The position numbers were made by a program, and so were the translations under genes. Of a stretch of 64,000 nucleotides of DNA, positions 8,468 through 17,705 are shown piece after piece. Positions within the stretch are counted from its first letter, which is position 1; every line of letters begins with the position of its first letter. The DNA comes from Marinobacterium mangrovicola (GTDB lineage: Bacteria > Pseudomonadota > Gammaproteobacteria > Pseudomonadales > Balneatricaceae): contig NZ_SMFU01000011.1 of NCBI RefSeq assembly GCF_004339595.1, forward strand, positions 186,001-250,000, written 5' to 3'. The notes under the pieces are model-generated. The model had not been told where the DNA came from and did not search any database. It saw nothing but the letters and a program-made list of their open reading frames with translations.

Positions 8468-9466
8468 TTATTTCAGGCCGGCTTCGGTCAGGTAGCGCAG
8501 AGCTCCCTTGTGGTAAGGAACAGCTTCAACCGAGGCCATTACCTCAGGGGTAAGTGCGGCCATGGCCGGGTGCACTCCTGCGAGGGTCTGGTAGTTCTCA
8601 AACAGGGCTTTGGTCAGGTTGTAAGCGGTCTGCTCATCCATATCGGCGCGCACCGCCAGGGCTGCGCCCAGTGATACGGTGTTAACCTCGGCTGGTGACC
8701 ATTCATAGGTCTCGGCGGGGATGGTGAAGGCGATCGTACCGCTACTGGTATTCACGGTGTCGATGGTGCTCTGGGCAAGCGGAAGCAGCGTCAGTTCGAC
8801 GCTATTGCCGGCCTGCATGATGGAGCTGTGGCGAACAAACAGTGAGTTCAGAATCATGTCGGCGCGACGGTCCTGGATCAGGCTCATCTGCTCATCGGAG
8901 GCCGCGTAAATCAGCTCGCCGCCCCAGCTTTTGATATCGTCAGCCGTTACGCCGATCGCCTTAAACATCTCTTCAGCGACGCTGGATGCGATGTTGCCGC
9001 GACGGTTTATCGCCACCACGATGGGCGGTTTAACTTCTGCGATATCTTCAAAAGACTCGATGCCATACTCTTCGGCAAAGCTGTTGCGCATGAGTGCCTG
9101 CATAGGCGCCCAGGTATACATGTATGAGAGTACGCTCAGGGAGGTGATTGGCTCGCGGAAGGGAGCGCTGCCAGATTCTGCCAGCAACATCTCAGCATCG
9201 TGGATAAGCGCCATATCGGCCTGGTCACGATCCAGTACCCCTACGTTCGCGATACCACCACCAGAGGTTTGGTAGGTGATGGTAGAACCGGGGTAGGCTT
9301 TTTTGACGCTGGCATCGATGCCGGCACCCAGAAGACTCCAGAGGCCTCCCGGTGAAGCGCCGGCTACGGTCATGTTGTATGACTCGGCGCGTGCCTGAGA
9401 TGAGATGGCCAGGGTGCTCACGGCTGCAAGTACAATCAGCCAATGCTTGATTGTTTTAATCATCAT
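8468..9466 (-). CDS. TAXI-family TRAP transporter solute-binding protein
   Basis: A 332-residue periplasmic receptor. The open frame extends to 9565, but the ATG at 9466 follows an AGAGG site and begins a standard signal peptide (IKTIKHWLIVLAAVSTLAIS, cleavage after ARA). The mature part opens with MTVAGASPGGLWSLLGAGID and contains TSGGGIANVGVLDRDQADMAL, the pattern of the TAXI receptor family. It sits between pht5 (95 bp upstream) and its permease (34 bp downstream). Published TAXI systems are mostly tied to amino acids or dicarboxylates; genomic position suggests phthalate here. Confidence 0.9.
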   Translation of the reverse strand: MMIKTIKHWLIVLAAVSTLAISSQARAESYNMTVAGASPGGLWSLLGAGIDASVKKAYPGSTITYQTSGGGIANVGVLDRDQADMALIHDAEMLLAESGSAPFREPITSLSVLSYMYTWAPMQALMRNSFAEEYGIESFEDIAEVKPPIVVAINRRGNIASSVAEEMFKAIGVTADDIKSWGGELIYAASDEQMSLIQDRRADMILNSLFVRHSSIMQAGNSVELTLLPLAQSTIDTVNTSSGTIAFTIPAETYEWSPAEVNTVSLGAALAVRADMDEQTAYNLTKALFENYQTLAGVHPAMAALTPEVMASVEAVPYHKGALRYLTEAGLK

Positions 9467-9561
9467 AGAACCTCTTGTTTTTGTTGTTGGTTTTTCTAGT
9501 TGTATTGTTGGGGTATACCCTAGGGTTCTGGGTGTCCGACCTCGCGCCGGACCCCGTTTAT

Positions 9562-10554
9562 TCAAATCTTGAAACTCTCCATACTGGCCGGATGAAATAG
9601 TTCCTCTGGCTTCACCAGGCGGCTGGAAAGGCCTTCCCTGTGGTGTTGGCTTAAAAAGCGTTCCAGCGTTGTTCGGTTGGCATCGAATCCGTAAGACCAG
9701 AAATCCTCGCCCATCAGCTGACGGGCTGCTCTGAGCTGATCTTCAACGAAGGGCAGGGTTACTTTGGTTGCCGATGTGTCCGATAAACGTGTGAGGGCCG
9801 CAGCCTTGGATTGTTCAAAAGCCTTGTACACCGCAAAAGGTAACCAGGGGTGTTGCTCAACCAGGGTCTTGCGGATACCCAACAGGTGCATGATCGGGAA
9901 TAAGCCGGTGCGCTGATACCAGGCCTTGGCTTCGGCCATGGGGTCCTGGAACAGATAGCCGACATTGGGATGCCCGTTGCTGAAGCAGCTCGGTGCACGT
10001 GGGCCGATAACAGCATCCAGATCGCCATTCGCCAGCATGTTGGAGAGAGTTTCGCCTTCTGGGGCGTTAATCACTTCTACGCCATCAGCCAGGTTAAGCG
10101 TGATCTTCTCGACCCGACCGGCTTCTTCGTAGCCGCCGCGAACCCAGATCATCTCATTCGGTTTTACGCCGTAATCCTCCTCCAGGAACATGCGCACCCA
10201 CACATTCGCAGTCAGCTGATATTCGGGAACGCCGATCCGTTTGCCGCGAAGGTCCTCGGGGCTGTCTATGCCACGGTCTGTACGGATATAGATAGAGGTG
10301 TGGCGAAAGGCCCGGGACGGGAATACCGGCACACCGACATAAGGGCAATCGTTGTTTGCCGTTTTAACGGTATAACTGCTCATCGACAGTTCGGTGATAT
10401 CAAAGTCCGCATGCCTGAAGGCGCGGAAGAAGATCTCTTCAGGGTCGTGCAGCATGAAGACGGGATCGACACCGTCAATTTGTACGTCGCCATCCACCAG
10501 GGGGCGCATGCGGTCGTAGTTGCCGACCGCCACAGACAGATTCAATTTACTCAT
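9562..10554 (-). CDS. pht5: 4,5-Dihydroxyphthalate decarboxylase
   Basis: This 330-residue protein matches the Pht5 family, which removes one carboxyl group from 4,5-dihydroxyphthalate to give protocatechuate. The family has the periplasmic-binding-protein fold but no signal peptide, and none is seen here, so it is cytosolic. Characteristic segments are LNLSVAVGNYDRMRPLVDG at the start, HADFDITELSMSSYT near 50, EDLRGKRIGVPEYQLTANVW near 100, and VIGPRAPSCF near 183. The track-in start would be TTG; the ATG at 10554 two codons later is preferred. It lies 18 bp after pht3 on the same strand and precedes the transporter genes. With pht2, pht3 and pht4 it completes the route from phthalate to protocatechuate. 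Confidence 0.88.
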   Translation of the reverse strand: MSKLNLSVAVGNYDRMRPLVDGDVQIDGVDPVFMLHDPEEIFFRAFRHADFDITELSMSSYTVKTANNDCPYVGVPVFPSRAFRHTSIYIRTDRGIDSPEDLRGKRIGVPEYQLTANVWVRMFLEEDYGVKPNEMIWVRGGYEEAGRVEKITLNLADGVEVINAPEGETLSNMLANGDLDAVIGPRAPSCFSNGHPNVGYLFQDPMAEAKAWYQRTGLFPIMHLLGIRKTLVEQHPWLPFAVYKAFEQSKAAALTRLSDTSATKVTLPFVEDQLRAARQLMGEDFWSYGFDANRTTLERFLSQHHREGLSSRLVKPEELFHPASMESFKI

Positions 10555-10572
10555 CGTCAAGGGCTCGCTAGG

Positions 10573-11901
10573 TCAAGAGGCTACGACTTCTGGTTCTTCG
10601 ACTTCCGCCTTCGGCTCGGCGAGCGGCTCTTCACCTGGAGCACGACCCAGATTACGCCACTGCGTATCCTTTGGCACTATACCCTCAAACGACTTCAGCT
10701 CACTGTGCCGGATACGTGGTTCATTGGTGCCTATAACAGCGCCACCCTCAGCGACCAATTTTGCAGCGCGTACCATCTGACGGCGGAACTGCACAATCGC
10801 CAGATCGCTCGCGCCGAGACGATCTTCTGAACGGTCCGCGATAGCACCCATGGTTTCCCACATGGCGATATCCTGGTTAGGGATACCCCTGATACCGGTG
10901 AAGCTTTCGCCGGTTTTCATGATGATACGGTCCTGGCCGTAATCATTGGCATAGGTGTTAAAACGGTTGAACGACTGATCGAGATCGATGCCGACCTGCA
11001 GCGCCAGGAATTTACGCCAGCTTTCTGTATCAGGTGTGGTGCTCTTGTCGCCCCAGGCAATGAAGTGGAAGGCGGTGTGAGTATCGTCGATCGGTATGTG
11101 AAGTATGGCTATGTTGTAGCGGTTATTTGGAGGAATCTGAACGGTAAACGGTGCGATAAACAGCGTGGTACGCACATAATCATGGGTCTTGGCATCTTTG
11201 ATCGGGCGGCGAATCGCTGCGTAGCGGAAGCCGAAAGGGGTTTCCTCAACCTGCATGCGTGGAGCGCGATCGGTGGATGGTCTGTACCAGAGCTGGTCGT
11301 CTGCCTCGGCCTGGGTTTTACGGGCAGGCACCATGTCGGTGGAGTGGAGCGTAGAGGAGTGTGCCGAGTCGATCGCGCCCTCCAGAATCTGCGCCCAGTT
11401 GCAGTCTATCTTGGTTTTTGCGATCGAGATCTTGGTATCCGGTGAGGGCTGGAATACAGGGGGATCGAATTCAGGAATGTTCTCCTGGTCACCCATGTAG
11501 ACCCAGATAAAGCCGGCGGCCTCATGTGTTTTGTAAGCCTTGACCTTTACCTTCTCAGAGAGGGATGAGCCGTCAGGTTCAGAAGGCATTTCCAGCACAT
11601 TACCTTCCACGTCCACTTTCCAGCCATGGTAGAGGCAACGCAGGCCACACTCTTCATTACGTCCCAGCGCCATGGAGGCCTTGCGGTGCGGGCACTTTTC
11701 ATCGACAACGCCGACGCGGCCGTCGCTGTCGCGAAATGCAACCAGGTCCTCGCCGAGTAAACGCACGCGTACCGGCTTTCCGTCGACCTCAGCAACCTCT
11801 TCGCTCAAGCAGGCGGGCAACCAGTGGCTGCGCATGATCTTACCCATAGGCGCATCGCCTTCTACGCGACACAGCAGTTCATTGTCCTGGTGGGATAGCA
11901 T
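10573..11901 (-). CDS. pht3: Phthalate 4,5-dioxygenase oxygenase subunit (Rieske non-heme iron)
   Basis: A 442-residue ring-hydroxylating oxygenase. The Rieske cluster ligands are seen at C70, H72, C89 and H92 (CPHRKA, CLYHGW). The mononuclear iron site appears as D178, H181 and H186 in EGAIDSAHSSTLH, the arrangement of single-component-type oxygenases such as phthalate 4,5-dioxygenase, whose length is about 440. With the reductase at 2521-3489 it would add O2 to phthalate at positions 4 and 5. The ATG has a GGAG site 6 bases upstream. It is the first gene of the minus operon; the perfect palindrome at 11994-12007, about 90 bp upstream, is a probable operator. The last 20 residues are a short acidic Glu-rich tail. 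Confidence 0.88.
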   Translation of the reverse strand: MLSHQDNELLCRVEGDAPMGKIMRSHWLPACLSEEVAEVDGKPVRVRLLGEDLVAFRDSDGRVGVVDEKCPHRKASMALGRNEECGLRCLYHGWKVDVEGNVLEMPSEPDGSSLSEKVKVKAYKTHEAAGFIWVYMGDQENIPEFDPPVFQPSPDTKISIAKTKIDCNWAQILEGAIDSAHSSTLHSTDMVPARKTQAEADDQLWYRPSTDRAPRMQVEETPFGFRYAAIRRPIKDAKTHDYVRTTLFIAPFTVQIPPNNRYNIAILHIPIDDTHTAFHFIAWGDKSTTPDTESWRKFLALQVGIDLDQSFNRFNTYANDYGQDRIIMKTGESFTGIRGIPNQDIAMWETMGAIADRSEDRLGASDLAIVQFRRQMVRAAKLVAEGGAVIGTNEPRIRHSELKSFEGIVPKDTQWRNLGRAPGEEPLAEPKAEVEEPEVVAS

Positions 11902-11993
11902 CGATATCTCCTGTTTCTGTTCTTATTTTTCGGAGCTCATCAGAGCTCTTTTGCTTCGACTTCGTTCTGCACGGTAGAGCAGATTGAAATAAA

Positions 11994-12007
11994 ATTAGAT
12001 ATCTAAT
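11994..12007. promoter_or_regulatory. Putative MarR operator upstream of pht3
   Basis: ATTAGATATCTAAT is a perfect 14-bp palindrome 92 bp before the pht3 start codon. A one-mismatch version of the same core (TTAGATATNTAA) precedes pht2. The pairing of these sites with a MarR gene in the same cluster is inference. The rest of 11902-12233 shows no gene. Confidence 0.6.
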
Positions 12008-12233
12008 GTTTTTAGAGGCTAGGGTAGTGATTGATCTGCGTCAAGAAAAAAATGATCAGTTCTTGAACGCGAGAGAAAGGGGTGAGCTGCACTCTGGAGC
12101 GCCGGAAGTTATTTTGTTATCTTAGGCCTCTAAGTTTATTTGGGTGCCGATTAGGTGCCAACTTTTAGCGGGCCTTCTGAAGAGTGGAAGAGATCAGAGG
12201 CCTGGGACGCAGACGCAAAACGAGAAAACTTAT

Positions 12234-12503
12234 ATGAAATTGAAACAGCGAATCGTCTTCACCTTCATGATGTCATTCGTGTTGTCATCGACGATGTCTG
12301 GATGGGTTACGTTTTTGAATATCAGCCTGAATGACCAGTTCATGGCGCACTGGCTGAAGGCGTTTCTGCTGTGCTGGCCTGCAGCCGCCGTCATAGCGTT
12401 TACCTGCACGCCAACGATTCACCGGCTCAGCGGTCAGGTGGTTGATCGGCTGGAAAAAGGTGTGGAGAAATGCGGTGTAAGAGCAGGGGGAGAGTGCAGT
12501 TAA
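12234..12503 (+). CDS. DUF2798-like small membrane protein
   Basis: The ATG at 12234 starts an 89-residue protein with two hydrophobic helices (about residues 8-28 and 42-62) separated by a short polar loop with FLNISLNDQFMAHWLKAFL. This layout, the LKQRIVFTFMMSFVLSSTMSGWVT opening and the APxIRRL-like segment (TPTIHRL) after the second helix match the DUF2798 family of unknown function. The longer frame from 12144 adds a non-conserved polar stretch and is not favoured. It stands alone downstream of the pht3 promoter on the opposite strand. Confidence 0.72.
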   Translation: MKLKQRIVFTFMMSFVLSSTMSGWVTFLNISLNDQFMAHWLKAFLLCWPAAAVIAFTCTPTIHRLSGQVVDRLEKGVEKCGVRAGGECS

Positions 12504-12656
12504 GCAGGCATAGAGGGAGGGGCGATTCCCGCAGAACTCTGTGGTAAATCGCGTAGGGACTATGAGCGATTAATACCGCAGGCCCGGATACTTGCCTCCC
12601 TGGTGAAGTAGAGAGCCGTCAGATACTGGAAGTGAAAATGGTGCTCTGTTCTGTGT

Positions 12657-13430
12657 CTACTCGCTTCCTGCGCTAAGCGCTTTTTGAATAGCTTCACAAG
12701 CTTCTTTCCAGGGAGCGATTGCGTGCCTGTCTGCCAGCAGGTCCAGTCCCGTTTTGGTAAAGGTACCCTCGGTGGCTATAGATGCACTGATCTCACTGAG
12801 TGGAAGATCTGGCCGGGCTGAAGCGAGAGCGGTGGCGCCGCTGATCTGCTGGGTGACCAATGCACGGGCCTGCTCTGGGCTCAGGCCCTGATCGGCGAAC
12901 CAGCCGCTGAGCTGATCGAGGAAATCGTAGATCCAGCCGTTCATGCAGGCGGCGGTGGAGGCCAGCTCGAATTTCTCTTCATTCTCAAACACAATCAGTT
13001 CGCCAAGCTGTGAGAGCAGCTTGCCTGCTGTTTCATTATCGGGAAACAGCGGTACCGCTCCGGCGCCAAACTCTGCACAGGCCAGGGGCAGGGTGCGTAC
13101 AACCAGGGCCGGTGCAGTAAGAGGCTTGAGCTGGGCCAGCGACACACCGGCCGCGCAGGAGATCAGCAGCTGGTTGGGTTTGAAACTCAGTGGTTTGAGC
13201 AGTGATTCGAGCTGCGCCGGGCGTACTGCAATCAGCAGGGTATCGCAACGGTCGACCAGCGTTTGGTTATCGGTGACGATTTCACAGTCGTGTTCAAGCC
13301 GCAGCCGCTCGGCGGTTTCTTTTCCCCGAGGGGATAGCAGGATGTGGCGTTTGTCCCCGGCGTTACGCAGGCCGGCAACTACATAGCTGGCCAGGTGGCC
13401 GACGCCGAGAATGCCGAGGGTGTCACTCAT
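12657..13430 (-). CDS. Pyrroline-5-carboxylate reductase-like NAD(P)-binding protein
   Basis: A 257-residue protein starting at the ATG at 13430 (GAGG site upstream). It opens with the dinucleotide fold LGILGVGHLASYVVAGL and continues with LLIAVRPAQLESLL and ISCAAGVSLAQL, then VVRTLPLACAEFGAGAVPLF, which parallel ProC. The C-terminal dimerisation domain carries the TEGTFTKTGLDLL variant of the ProC motif (usually PGGTT...L). The divergence there suggests a ProC paralogue that may reduce another imine or ketoacid rather than the housekeeping enzyme. It follows the membrane protein at 13457 by 26 bp and is probably co-transcribed. Confidence 0.8.
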   Translation of the reverse strand: MSDTLGILGVGHLASYVVAGLRNAGDKRHILLSPRGKETAERLRLEHDCEIVTDNQTLVDRCDTLLIAVRPAQLESLLKPLSFKPNQLLISCAAGVSLAQLKPLTAPALVVRTLPLACAEFGAGAVPLFPDNETAGKLLSQLGELIVFENEEKFELASTAACMNGWIYDFLDQLSGWFADQGLSPEQARALVTQQISGATALASARPDLPLSEISASIATEGTFTKTGLDLLADRHAIAPWKEACEAIQKALSAGSE

Positions 13431-13456
13431 GCAAAACCTCATTCATGGGTGGTGTT

Positions 13457-14677
13457 TTATGCGAAAAACCACATGCCGATAATAATGGCGGTGGTGATCC
13501 CTACCGCATCACAGAGCAGGCCGGCCCAGAGCGCATAACGCATACGGGTGATGCCGACCACGCCGAAATAAACCGTCAGCACATAGAATGTGGTTTCGGT
13601 GGAACCCTGCATGATCGCTGCCAGACGACCGGCCAGGGAGTCAACGCCGTGAGCGTTGATTGTCTCCAGCATCATGGCGCGCGAGCCGCTGCCACTGAAC
13701 GGTTTCATAAAGGCCACCGGCAGGGCGTCGACAAAAGCGGTGGTGATGCCCATGGCCGTCAGCAGGCTGCCGATTCCCTGTAGCAGCAGGTCCAGAGCGC
13801 CGCTGGCGCGGAACATACCGATCGCCACCAGCATAGCGACGAGATAGGGGATCAGCATCACTGCGGTTTCAAACCCGGATTTGGCACCTGCGACAAATTC
13901 ATCGTAAACCCGCACCTTGCGAATCAATCCGGTGAGAATAAACAGGGCGATAACGCCGAGCAGCAGGCCGCTGGCGATGGTCGATGACACCTGGGAAAGC
14001 TGGTCCACCGGCAGCTGACCAAGCCAGTAAACGAAGCTCGCCACCAGGGCGACAAATGCCGCCAGGGAGCCAAGAATCACCCGGTCCATACGGATCTTCT
14101 GAATCGCCATCACCGCCAGCAGGCCGGCTAGGGTAGAGGCGGTGGTCGCGAGCAGAATCGGTACGAACACATCGGTGGGGCTGGCGGCACCGGCCCGGGC
14201 ACGGTACATAAAGATGGTCACCGGCAGCAGAGTCACCGATGAAGTATTCAATACCAGAAAGAGGATCTGCGCGTTACTGGCAGTGTTCGCGATCGGGTTA
14301 AGCTGCTGCAGCGCCTGCATGGCGCGGATGCCGAGCGGGGTGGCGGCGTTATCCAGACCCAGCATGTTTGCGGCCAGGTTCATGGTGATCGCCCCCTGCG
14401 CCGGGTGCCCTGGTGGCACCTCAGGCATCAGTCTAGAAAATAGAGGAGAGAGCGCACGGCTGAGCTTCTCTACTAGCCCCGCCATTTCCGCGATGCGGAA
14501 CAGCCCGGACCAGAGCGTCAGCAGCCCGACCAGTCCTATGGCTATGTCCACCGACAATTTCGCCATATCGAAACCGCTGTCGACCAACTTCTGTAATACC
14601 TCGGCGTCGCCGCCTACCCAGCGCACCGCAGCAACCAGGATGCTGATCAGCATCAGGCCCGCCCAAACCTGGTTCAA
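13457..14677 (-). CDS. Nucleoside-recognition (SpmA/SpmB-like) fused membrane protein
   Basis: A 406-residue polytopic membrane protein containing two nucleoside-recognition/Gate domains: the first includes LTLWSGLFRIAEMAGL and NLAANMLGLDNAATPLGIRAM (about 55-125), as in SpmA; the second includes KSGFETAVMLIPYLVAMLVAIGMFRASGAL and GSGSRAMML (about 265-345), as in SpmB. Fused forms occur in many non-sporulating proteobacteria with no established substrate. The start is a TTG at 14677 with a GGAGG site 10 bases upstream. It leads a two-gene unit with the ProC-like gene. Confidence 0.85.
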   Translation of the reverse strand: MNQVWAGLMLISILVAAVRWVGGDAEVLQKLVDSGFDMAKLSVDIAIGLVGLLTLWSGLFRIAEMAGLVEKLSRALSPLFSRLMPEVPPGHPAQGAITMNLAANMLGLDNAATPLGIRAMQALQQLNPIANTASNAQILFLVLNTSSVTLLPVTIFMYRARAGAASPTDVFVPILLATTASTLAGLLAVMAIQKIRMDRVILGSLAAFVALVASFVYWLGQLPVDQLSQVSSTIASGLLLGVIALFILTGLIRKVRVYDEFVAGAKSGFETAVMLIPYLVAMLVAIGMFRASGALDLLLQGIGSLLTAMGITTAFVDALPVAFMKPFSGSGSRAMMLETINAHGVDSLAGRLAAIMQGSTETTFYVLTVYFGVVGITRMRYALWAGLLCDAVGITTAIIIGMWFFA

Positions 14678-14823
14678 TTCCCTATACCTCCGCGCTCAGG
14701 CTTAAGTTGTTGTGCTTTGAGCATAACAGATATATCCCGGCGGATTAGCGGGATAAATGACGTCTACAGCATCTGCTTTTGCCAGGGACAACCTACATGG
14801 GAAGGGCTGGAGGCGTCTGGCAG

Positions 14824-15735
14824 TCAGTCCAGCAACCCCTGCTCGGACGCTGCCACCAGCCGGTCGACCACATGGCGGATCTTCGGCAATACCCGGCGGC
14901 TATGGGGCCAGACGGCGCTGATCGGCACTTCGCCGCCAGAATAACCCGGTAATACCTCCTGCAGGGCGCCGCTGTTGAGATGTTCGCCCACCAGCCATAA
15001 CGGCAGCTGGGATAGGCCACATCCGCCGAGTACCGCGCCGAGCAGAGCCTCGCCATCGGCGAATTCATGGGTGGCGGGAGGCGTTACCCGTGTCAGTTCG
15101 CCATTGGACTGCTTCATCAGCCAGGAGACCGGTTGATTACGGCGCACCCCGACTACGCAGCGATGCCGGCTAAGGGCGTCGATGGAATCCGGTTCGCCGT
15201 TCTGGTGCAGATAATCCGGCGAGGCGCAGATCACCAGCTTCTGCGTCGTCAGGCGACGGGCGACCAGGCCGCTGCTGTCGGCCAGTTCACCGATGCGCAC
15301 CACCAGGTCTATGCCTTCCTCAATCAGGTCCACAAAGCGCTCGCTGAAGGAGACGGTCAGCGATAGCTCCGGGTATTCCCGCGCGATCTCCAGCAGCAGC
15401 GGCAGAATCCGCTGGCGCCCGAATGCGGCAGGCAGGTCGACACGCAAACGCCCGGCAGGGCGGGTGGTGTGCGAGGTCAGATCCGCTTCCGCTTCATCCA
15501 GAATATCCAGGGCGCTCTGGCAGCTGGCCAGGTAGCGCTCGCCATCCGGCGTCAGGCTTAGTCGTCGGGTGGAGCGCTGGAACAGTTTCAGGCCCAGCCG
15601 CTCTTCCAGGCGGCCGACGCTCTTGGCCACGGCAGATCGGGTCAGGCCCAGCCGTTCTGCCGCTGCGGTAAAACTGCCCAGCTGGGCGGTGGTGACAAAA
15701 GCGGTTATCCCGCCCAGATGATCAGTGTTCCGCAT
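14824..15735 (-). CDS. LysR-family transcriptional regulator
   Basis: A 303-residue LysR protein. The N-terminal winged helix is clear (AFVTTAQLGSFTAAAERLGLTRSAVAKSVGRLEERLGLKLFQRSTRRLSLT, about 10-60), followed by a periplasmic-binding-like effector domain with FSERFVDLIEEGIDLVVRIG. It belongs to the large subgroup that often controls adjacent oxidoreductases. Its nearest neighbours are the NTF2-like gene just upstream on the same strand and the divergent LLM and Old Yellow Enzyme pair, which are candidate targets. Confidence 0.92.
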   Translation of the reverse strand: MRNTDHLGGITAFVTTAQLGSFTAAAERLGLTRSAVAKSVGRLEERLGLKLFQRSTRRLSLTPDGERYLASCQSALDILDEAEADLTSHTTRPAGRLRVDLPAAFGRQRILPLLLEIAREYPELSLTVSFSERFVDLIEEGIDLVVRIGELADSSGLVARRLTTQKLVICASPDYLHQNGEPDSIDALSRHRCVVGVRRNQPVSWLMKQSNGELTRVTPPATHEFADGEALLGAVLGGCGLSQLPLWLVGEHLNSGALQEVLPGYSGGEVPISAVWPHSRRVLPKIRHVVDRLVAASEQGLLD

Positions 15736-15786
15736 AATCGGCTATCGCTGCCTTACTCGTTTATATTCAGCGCAATCAAATTCAGT

Positions 15787-16497
15787 TCAATCCAACTCTA
15801 TCGCCCGCACCTTTAAATAGCGACCAGCCTGTTCCGTCAGCAACAGGCTCAGGCTTTGTGTGCCAGACAGTTTCAGTGTCAGAGACAGGGCGGTTTCATC
15901 CTGCTCGCCAGTTCTTGCGGATCTCAGACCTTCTGCCTCTTGTTGGGCTATCAGTTGGTGCCACTGTTCGTCTGCGCCCGGTTCCATCAGTTCATCCGCG
16001 ATCTGGTCGGCCTGGCCGGTGGCGAAGAGAAAGTCGATCCGTGCTGCGGTGGCGCCAAGGCGGTTGGCGGCGAAGGAATCCTTAAACTCCCGGTCCGGGT
16101 TTTGGCTTACCGGGGTCTTCTGCAGAAAGCTAAATGCTGCCTCACCGGATTTGGTAAACATCACTTCAGTCTGGTATTCGATGACCGCGCCGCCGACCAG
16201 CTCGCCGTTTTGCATCACCTGGTAGCCGATCTCCATCTCAACCCGGGCTCGGTTATCCGATGTCGGTTGCCAGTGCAGGGCGTTTATAAAGTGAGAGTCC
16301 GTTGCCGGCGGCACCTGTTTCAGCCAGTCAGCCATTGCAGACTGTCCCTCGGCCAGCAGGTGCTGACCGGCGTGGATCAGGCGCACGTCCGGCGCAAACA
16401 GTTGCAGGTGTTCTTCCAGGCTTTCGGTCTGGCCCTCAAAGAAGGCGAACCAGCGGTGGGCGATATCGCGAATGGCGTAATAGCGGCTGTCGTTCAT
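15787..16497 (-). CDS. NTF2/SnoaL-like fold protein of unknown function
   Basis: The ATG at 16497 follows a GAGGAG site; the longer frame starts with TTG and is not needed. The 236-residue product opens like a SnoaL/NTF2-like domain (RDIAHRWFAFFEGQTESLEEHLQLFAPDVRLIHAG, about 10-45; then MADWLKQVPPATDSHFINALHWQP). The second half (about 120-236) has no family I recognise. No signal peptide or membrane helix is seen. It lies 51 bp upstream of the LysR gene on the same strand and diverges from the LLM gene. NTF2-like proteins of this kind are often small hydrolases, isomerases or ligand carriers; the function here is unknown. Confidence 0.72.
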   Translation of the reverse strand: MNDSRYYAIRDIAHRWFAFFEGQTESLEEHLQLFAPDVRLIHAGQHLLAEGQSAMADWLKQVPPATDSHFINALHWQPTSDNRARVEMEIGYQVMQNGELVGGAVIEYQTEVMFTKSGEAAFSFLQKTPVSQNPDREFKDSFAANRLGATAARIDFLFATGQADQIADELMEPGADEQWHQLIAQQEAEGLRSARTGEQDETALSLTLKLSGTQSLSLLLTEQAGRYLKVRAIELD

Positions 16498-16683
16498 CGT
16501 GCTCCTCAATCCAATCCACTGTAATGAAAGAAGCCAGTCTAAACGCTGAGTCGGGTCTCTATTGGAGAATTTAAGTCTACATTGATTGGAATGTAACCCT
16601 GTTTATCGATTTTATGTGACCAATCATACTTTGCAGCCTGAATTACGACGATGTTTAAACGGCCTGTATCAGGGCTGAGGAGA

Positions 16684-17691
16684 ATGAAGATGACGCGCAA
16701 CACCGTACCGCTTTCTGCGCTGGATCTGGTCACTATTGGCGAGGGTTTTAACGCCGCCGATGCCCTGGAAACCAGCACCCGTCTGGCGCAGGCTGCTGAA
16801 AAGGCCGGCTTCCACCGCTTCTGGGTGGCTGAGCACCATAACCTGATCGATATCGCCAGTGCGGCGACCGCCGTGGTGCTGAGCCATATCGGCGCCAAAA
16901 CCTCCCGTATCCGTCTGGGCTCCGGCGGCATCATGCTGCCAAACCATGCGCCGCTGGTGGTGGCCGAGCAGTTCGGTACGCTGGAGTCGCTCTACCCTAA
17001 GCGCATCGATCTGGGCCTGGGCCGTGCACCGGGTACCGATATGCAGACTGTGCGTGCGCTGCGCCGTGACGTGCGCTCCAATGGCCTGGACTTTCCGGAA
17101 ATGGTGGAAGAGCTGCAGGGTTACTTCAAGCCGGCGGCTCGCGGCCAGAAGATCAAGGCGATTCCCGGCCAGGGACTGAATATCCCGCTCTGGCTGCTGG
17201 GTTCCAGCACCTACAGCGCACAGTTGGCGGCGATGAAAGGTCTGCCGCTGGCGTTTGCCTCTCACTTCGCGCCGGATGCGATGCAGGCGGCCATCGATTA
17301 CTACCGCGAGAACTTTCAGCCGTCCGAGCAGCTGGATAAGCCCTACGTGATCGTCTGCGTCAATGCTGTCGCTGCTGACACCCAGCAGGAGGCGGAGTAC
17401 CTGGCCACTACGGAGCTGCAGAAGTTCCTCAACCTGGGTCGCGGCACCGATACGCTGCTGCCCAAACCGGTGGAGGATATGAACAAGCTGTGGCACGTCA
17501 GCGAAGCGCAGCGCGTCCACAATCAGCTGCGGGAATCCGCCTGGGGCACCGCCGAACAGGTATGCGAGAAGCTGAACGACCTGGTTGCCCGTACCGGCGC
17601 CAACGAGATCATGCTCAACTCCTGGATCCATGATCCTGAAGCGCGTATCCGTTCCATCGAACTGATCGGCCAGGCCTGGGCGCAGAGCTGA
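16684..17691 (+). CDS. LLM-class (luciferase-like) flavin-dependent oxidoreductase
   Basis: A 335-residue cytosolic protein starting at ATG 16684, 6 bases after a GAGGAG site. It has the bacterial-luciferase TIM-barrel pattern: [22 protein letters not shown] near residue 30, [45 protein letters not shown] near 75-120, and [28 protein letters not shown] near 170. This is the MsnO8/YhbW-like LLM subgroup with unknown substrates. It is followed 14 bp later by an Old Yellow Enzyme gene, so the two flavin enzymes are probably one unit. Confidence 0.9.
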   Translation: MKMTRNTVPLSALDLVTIGEGFNAADALETSTRLAQAAEKAGFHRFWVAEHHNLIDIASAATAVVLSHIGAKTSRIRLGSGGIMLPNHAPLVVAEQFGTLESLYPKRIDLGLGRAPGTDMQTVRALRRDVRSNGLDFPEMVEELQGYFKPAARGQKIKAIPGQGLNIPLWLLGSSTYSAQLAAMKGLPLAFASHFAPDAMQAAIDYYRENFQPSEQLDKPYVIVCVNAVAADTQQEAEYLATTELQKFLNLGRGTDTLLPKPVEDMNKLWHVSEAQRVHNQLRESAWGTAEQVCEKLNDLVARTGANEIMLNSWIHDPEARIRSIELIGQAWAQS

Positions 17692-17705
17692 ACAGGAGGC
17701 ACAAA

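Noticed and set aside
9467-9561. Attenuator hairpin between pht5 and the TAXI receptor gene
   Set aside because: Only a 5-bp stem (GTCCG/CGGAC, 9534-9552) is visible, too weak to claim.
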